Positions 61,741 to 64,000 of a DNA stretch of 64,000 bases are shown here, in pieces. Under the pieces are notes generated by a model. The model searched no databases and was not told where the DNA came from. It saw only the letters and a program-made list of their open reading frames with translations. This stretch comes from Sphingobacterium sp. UBA2700 (GTDB lineage: Bacteria > Bacteroidota > Bacteroidia > Sphingobacteriales > Sphingobacteriaceae): the NCBI GenBank assembly GCA_002354335.1, contig DELI01000009.1:36046-100045 (forward strand), given 5' to 3'. Within the stretch, counting starts at the first letter, position 1. Each line of letters starts with the position of its first letter. Both the position numbers and the translations under genes were made by a program.

Positions 61741-62649
61741 ATGAACAGATTATTCGCTTACTTCCGAATGCGTAGAGGAGAACAGATTGGTTTTTCCATA
61801 ATGGCGGTATTCATTGCTCTCGTTTTATTCAGCACTTTTATATATGACGTACTTCCCAGAGAAAAGAAAGTGTCTCCTGAAGTCCGAATGCTGGCTGAAG
61901 ACCTTGTTGCGAATCCGGAAGTCCGACCCGGACGTCCTGAAAGAAGGAAACAGCGAGAAGCGAATAAAATTAGACCCACAGTTTCCTATTTCTATTTTGA
62001 TCCTAACGACTTATCAGTAGAAGATTGGATGCGATTGGGTTTATCGGAGCGACAGATTAGAGTGATTCACAACTATGAGGCTAAAGGAGGACATTTTCGA
62101 AAACCGGAGGATATTGCAAAACTTTACAGTTTATCTGATGAGGATGTGGCTCGTCTTTTACCCTACGTTAGAATTGCCGAAAGACCATTCAAAGAAACGA
62201 TTTTTGAAAGACCAATGGCAACCAAACCCTACTCCAATTCTTATGAATCGCTGCTTATTAATCTCAACTCGGCTGATAGTGCGGAGTTGACTCAGCTTCG
62301 TGGGATTGGCCCGGCCTTTTCCAGGCGGATTGTCAATTTTAGAAACTCACTTGGTGGTTTCCATTCGACCGAGCAGTTAAGCGAAGTTTATGGTCTACCC
62401 GAGGAAACCTATCTCCACATCAAAAAACATGTACAGGTAGATGAAGCATCGATTGTAAAGCTGAGAATAAACGAATTGGATGTCAATGCCTTGGCAAAAC
62501 ACCCTTATATCTCTTACAAGCAGGCGAGAACAATTGTAAACTATAGAGAACATCATGGCCCTTTTAAGTCGATGGAAGATTTAAAAAAGATTCTTTCTCT
62601 CGATGAGGCTTTTTTTCGTAAAATTGAAATCTATATAGATTTCAGATGA
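61741..62649 (+). CDS. Helix-hairpin-helix protein (ComEA-like)
   Basis: A 302-residue protein with an N-terminal membrane helix (about 17-37), a basic linker and three helix-hairpin-helix units: the second and best reads LINLNSADSAELTQLRGIGP and the third INELDVNALAKHPYISYKQA. HhH domains of this kind bind DNA (as in ComEA) or other partners; this layout is common in Bacteroidota. It overlaps apt by four bases (ATGA), so both are probably coupled. Confidence 0.85.
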   Translation: MNRLFAYFRMRRGEQIGFSIMAVFIALVLFSTFIYDVLPREKKVSPEVRMLAEDLVANPEVRPGRPERRKQREANKIRPTVSYFYFDPNDLSVEDWMRLGLSERQIRVIHNYEAKGGHFRKPEDIAKLYSLSDEDVARLLPYVRIAERPFKETIFERPMATKPYSNSYESLLINLNSADSAELTQLRGIGPAFSRRIVNFRNSLGGFHSTEQLSEVYGLPEETYLHIKKHVQVDEASIVKLRINELDVNALAKHPYISYKQARTIVNYREHHGPFKSMEDLKKILSLDEAFFRKIEIYIDFR

Positions 62650-63176
62650 TAGAAGATCAACTTAAAGCGGTAATACGCGATATTCCGGATTTCCCTAAAC
62701 CAGGTATTGTATTTAAAGACATCACACCATTACTTCAACATGCGGAGCTTGTTGAATTGGCAGTTCAAGAGTTTGCACGTCGTTTGGACAACATCGATTT
62801 TGATGTTATTGCAGGTATTGAAAGCCGAGGCTTTCTTTTCGGATTCTTATTAGCCCAACATTTGAGCAAACCTTTTATACCTATTCGCAAGCAGGGCAAG
62901 CTTCCATACCATACAGTCTCTGAGTCTTACAAGTTAGAGTATGGACAAGCAACCATCGAGATGCATGAGGATGCATTTCCCGAAGGAACTAGAGTTCTCT
63001 TACATGATGACCTTTTGGCAACGGGCGGAACGGTAGTAGCCGCTAGTAAGTTGATTGAAAAAGTAGGAGGGGTGGTTGCAGGTTATACATTTGTCATCAG
63101 TTTAGATTTTCTACAAAGTGCAGGTCGATTAACACGTTTTAATGAAAATATTATTTCTTTAATCGGTTATCAATAA
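62646..63176 (+). CDS. apt: Adenine phosphoribosyltransferase
   Basis: A 176-residue type I PRTase that makes AMP from adenine and PRPP. Start IRDIPDFPKPGIVFKDITPL, the middle IAGIESRGFLFGFLLA and the PRPP loop VLLHDDLLATGGTVVAA are all typical. Full length. It overlaps the HhH gene by four bases. Confidence 0.95.
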   Translation: MIEDQLKAVIRDIPDFPKPGIVFKDITPLLQHAELVELAVQEFARRLDNIDFDVIAGIESRGFLFGFLLAQHLSKPFIPIRKQGKLPYHTVSESYKLEYGQATIEMHEDAFPEGTRVLLHDDLLATGGTVVAASKLIEKVGGVVAGYTFVISLDFLQSAGRLTRFNENIISLIGYQ

Positions 63177-63206
63177 CACTAACATTACAACTTCTAAACA
63201 TTATCT

Positions 63207-63980
63207 ATGGAATGGCTGCTGGATCCAAACATCTGGATATCTTTTTTAACACTAACAATTCTTGAAATCGTATTGGGTATTGATAATATTGTCTTTATCT
63301 CGATTCAAAGTGCAAAATTACCTGTAGAGCAACAGAAAAAAGCTCGTCAGATTGGTTTGTTATTAGCACTCGTTATGCGGGTTGGTCTATTATTCTCCAT
63401 CAAGTGGATTATGGGCTTAACCGAGCCTTTCTTAAATCTTGCAGATACTTTAGGCATTGAGGATCCACAATGGCATCGCTATTTGACATTATCCGGACGA
63501 GATCTCATCTTGTTCATAGGTGGATTATTCTTGATATATAAAGCCACTACGGAGATTCATCATAAAGTGGAAGGTCATATCGAAGCGAGTTCTGGAAGAA
63601 GCAAGACCGTTACTTTCTCCAGCGTAATTATTCAGATTATCATACTCGATTTAGTTTTCTCCTTAGACTCCGTTATTACCGCTGTTGGAATGGTAGATCA
63701 GATTGGGGTAATGATAGCGGCTGTTATTGTTGCAGTGGGAATCATGTTGCTATCAGCGGAGAGTATTTCCAAGTTTGTGAATGATTATCCATCGGTTAAG
63801 ATGCTCGCATTAGCCTTCTTATTATTGATTGGTGTCTCGCTTACTGCAGAAGCGTTCGATCAGCATATTCCGAAAGGCTATATCTATTTCGCTATGGCAT
63901 TCTCCGTACTCGTTGAATTCTTAAATATCCGTGCAGAGAAAAAAGCATTGGAACAGTTAGAAAAAGGGAAAAACAATTAA
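63207..63980 (+). CDS. TerC-family membrane protein
   Basis: A 257-residue integral membrane protein with about seven helices. The family features LEIVLGIDNIVFISIQS and later LVFSLDSVITAVGMVDQIGV hold the conserved Asp residues thought to bind metal. TerC-family proteins are linked to manganese export and to exported metalloproteins; a role in tellurite resistance should not be assumed. It is complete, and 20 bases after its stop the window ends. Confidence 0.92.
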   Translation: MEWLLDPNIWISFLTLTILEIVLGIDNIVFISIQSAKLPVEQQKKARQIGLLLALVMRVGLLFSIKWIMGLTEPFLNLADTLGIEDPQWHRYLTLSGRDLILFIGGLFLIYKATTEIHHKVEGHIEASSGRSKTVTFSSVIIQIIILDLVFSLDSVITAVGMVDQIGVMIAAVIVAVGIMLLSAESISKFVNDYPSVKMLALAFLLLIGVSLTAEAFDQHIPKGYIYFAMAFSVLVEFLNIRAEKKALEQLEKGKNN

Positions 63981-64000
63981 AAAAAAAGGGGCTGTCTAAA

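Noticed and set aside
63207..63980. Tellurite resistance determinant
   Set aside because: TerC-family membership alone does not show tellurite resistance; no other ter genes are nearby.

Overview
The window looks like chromosomal DNA of a Bacteroidota member of the Sphingobacterium/Pedobacter type (Sphingobacteriaceae). The evidence is: TonB-dependent receptors with carboxypeptidase-like N-terminal domains, DUF4249 and DUF4199 proteins, a YdiJ-type FAD/Fe-S oxidoreductase, almost no Shine-Dalgarno sequences, and many upstream boxes matching the Bacteroidota -7 consensus TAnnTTTG. No rRNA is present. There is one tRNA (Lys-TTT), one good small-RNA candidate, and about 50 genes or gene remnants.

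Layout. 1-4.7 kb: the end of an unrecognised gene, an AraC-type regulator, and a siderophore-type TonB receptor that breaks off near base 2550. There the sequence runs directly into the C-terminal two thirds of a superfamily-2 helicase that lacks its ATP-binding half. 4.7-8.3 kb: a translationally overlapping 5-oxoproline operon (pxpB-pxpC-pxpA plus an NRAMP-family transporter). 8.3-14.1 kb: a methyltransferase, a GyrI-like protein, msrA, ppk1, and a quinone-reductase-like/UbiA prenyltransferase fusion. 14.1-27.6 kb: an AT-rich accessory region ending at tRNA-Lys. It holds a secreted protein made of nine 16-residue YD repeats, a seven-gene cassette (15.6-25.5 kb), a two-gene nuclease/DUF6804 unit, and a decayed TlpA-like pseudogene. 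27.9-40.9 kb: housekeeping genes (prmC, ribD, ubiX, a dihydroorotase-like gene, two glycosyltransferases, an MBL hydrolase). 40.9-51.8 kb: ispD, queA, a glycogen operon (GH31 glucosidase, glgB, glgA, glgC), a DMT transporter and an Lrp regulator. 52-64 kb: a D-2-hydroxyacid dehydrogenase, secreted proteins, a TonB receptor/DUF4249 pair, a polysaccharide deacetylase, a HhH protein, apt and a TerC-family protein.

The strongest candidate for an undescribed system is the seven-gene cassette at 15,619-25,523. It encodes, in order: a von Willebrand A-like lipoprotein, a three-helix membrane protein, a tubulin/FtsZ-like GTPase, a 1129-residue protein whose C-terminal half is an actin/Hsp70-type ATPase, a membrane-anchored coiled-coil protein, a MotA/TolQ-like channel with a long cytoplasmic coiled-coil tail, and a MotB/OmpA-like partner. 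Gene spacing is -20 to +8 nt, so the genes are probably one transcript. The set suggests a proton-driven machine that links a cytoplasmic tubulin-like and actin-like pair to the periplasm. From memory it overlaps with the predicted FtsZ-like/VWA/OmpA membrane-remodelling system of Makarova and Koonin (2010), and its last two proteins recall the ZorA/ZorB pair of the Zorya defence system. Neither link could be tested here.

Other points of interest are a dihydroorotase homologue that has lost its metal-binding HxH motif, several promoters so close to the start codon that the mRNAs may be leaderless, and a helical-phase direct repeat that could be the AraC-type operator.
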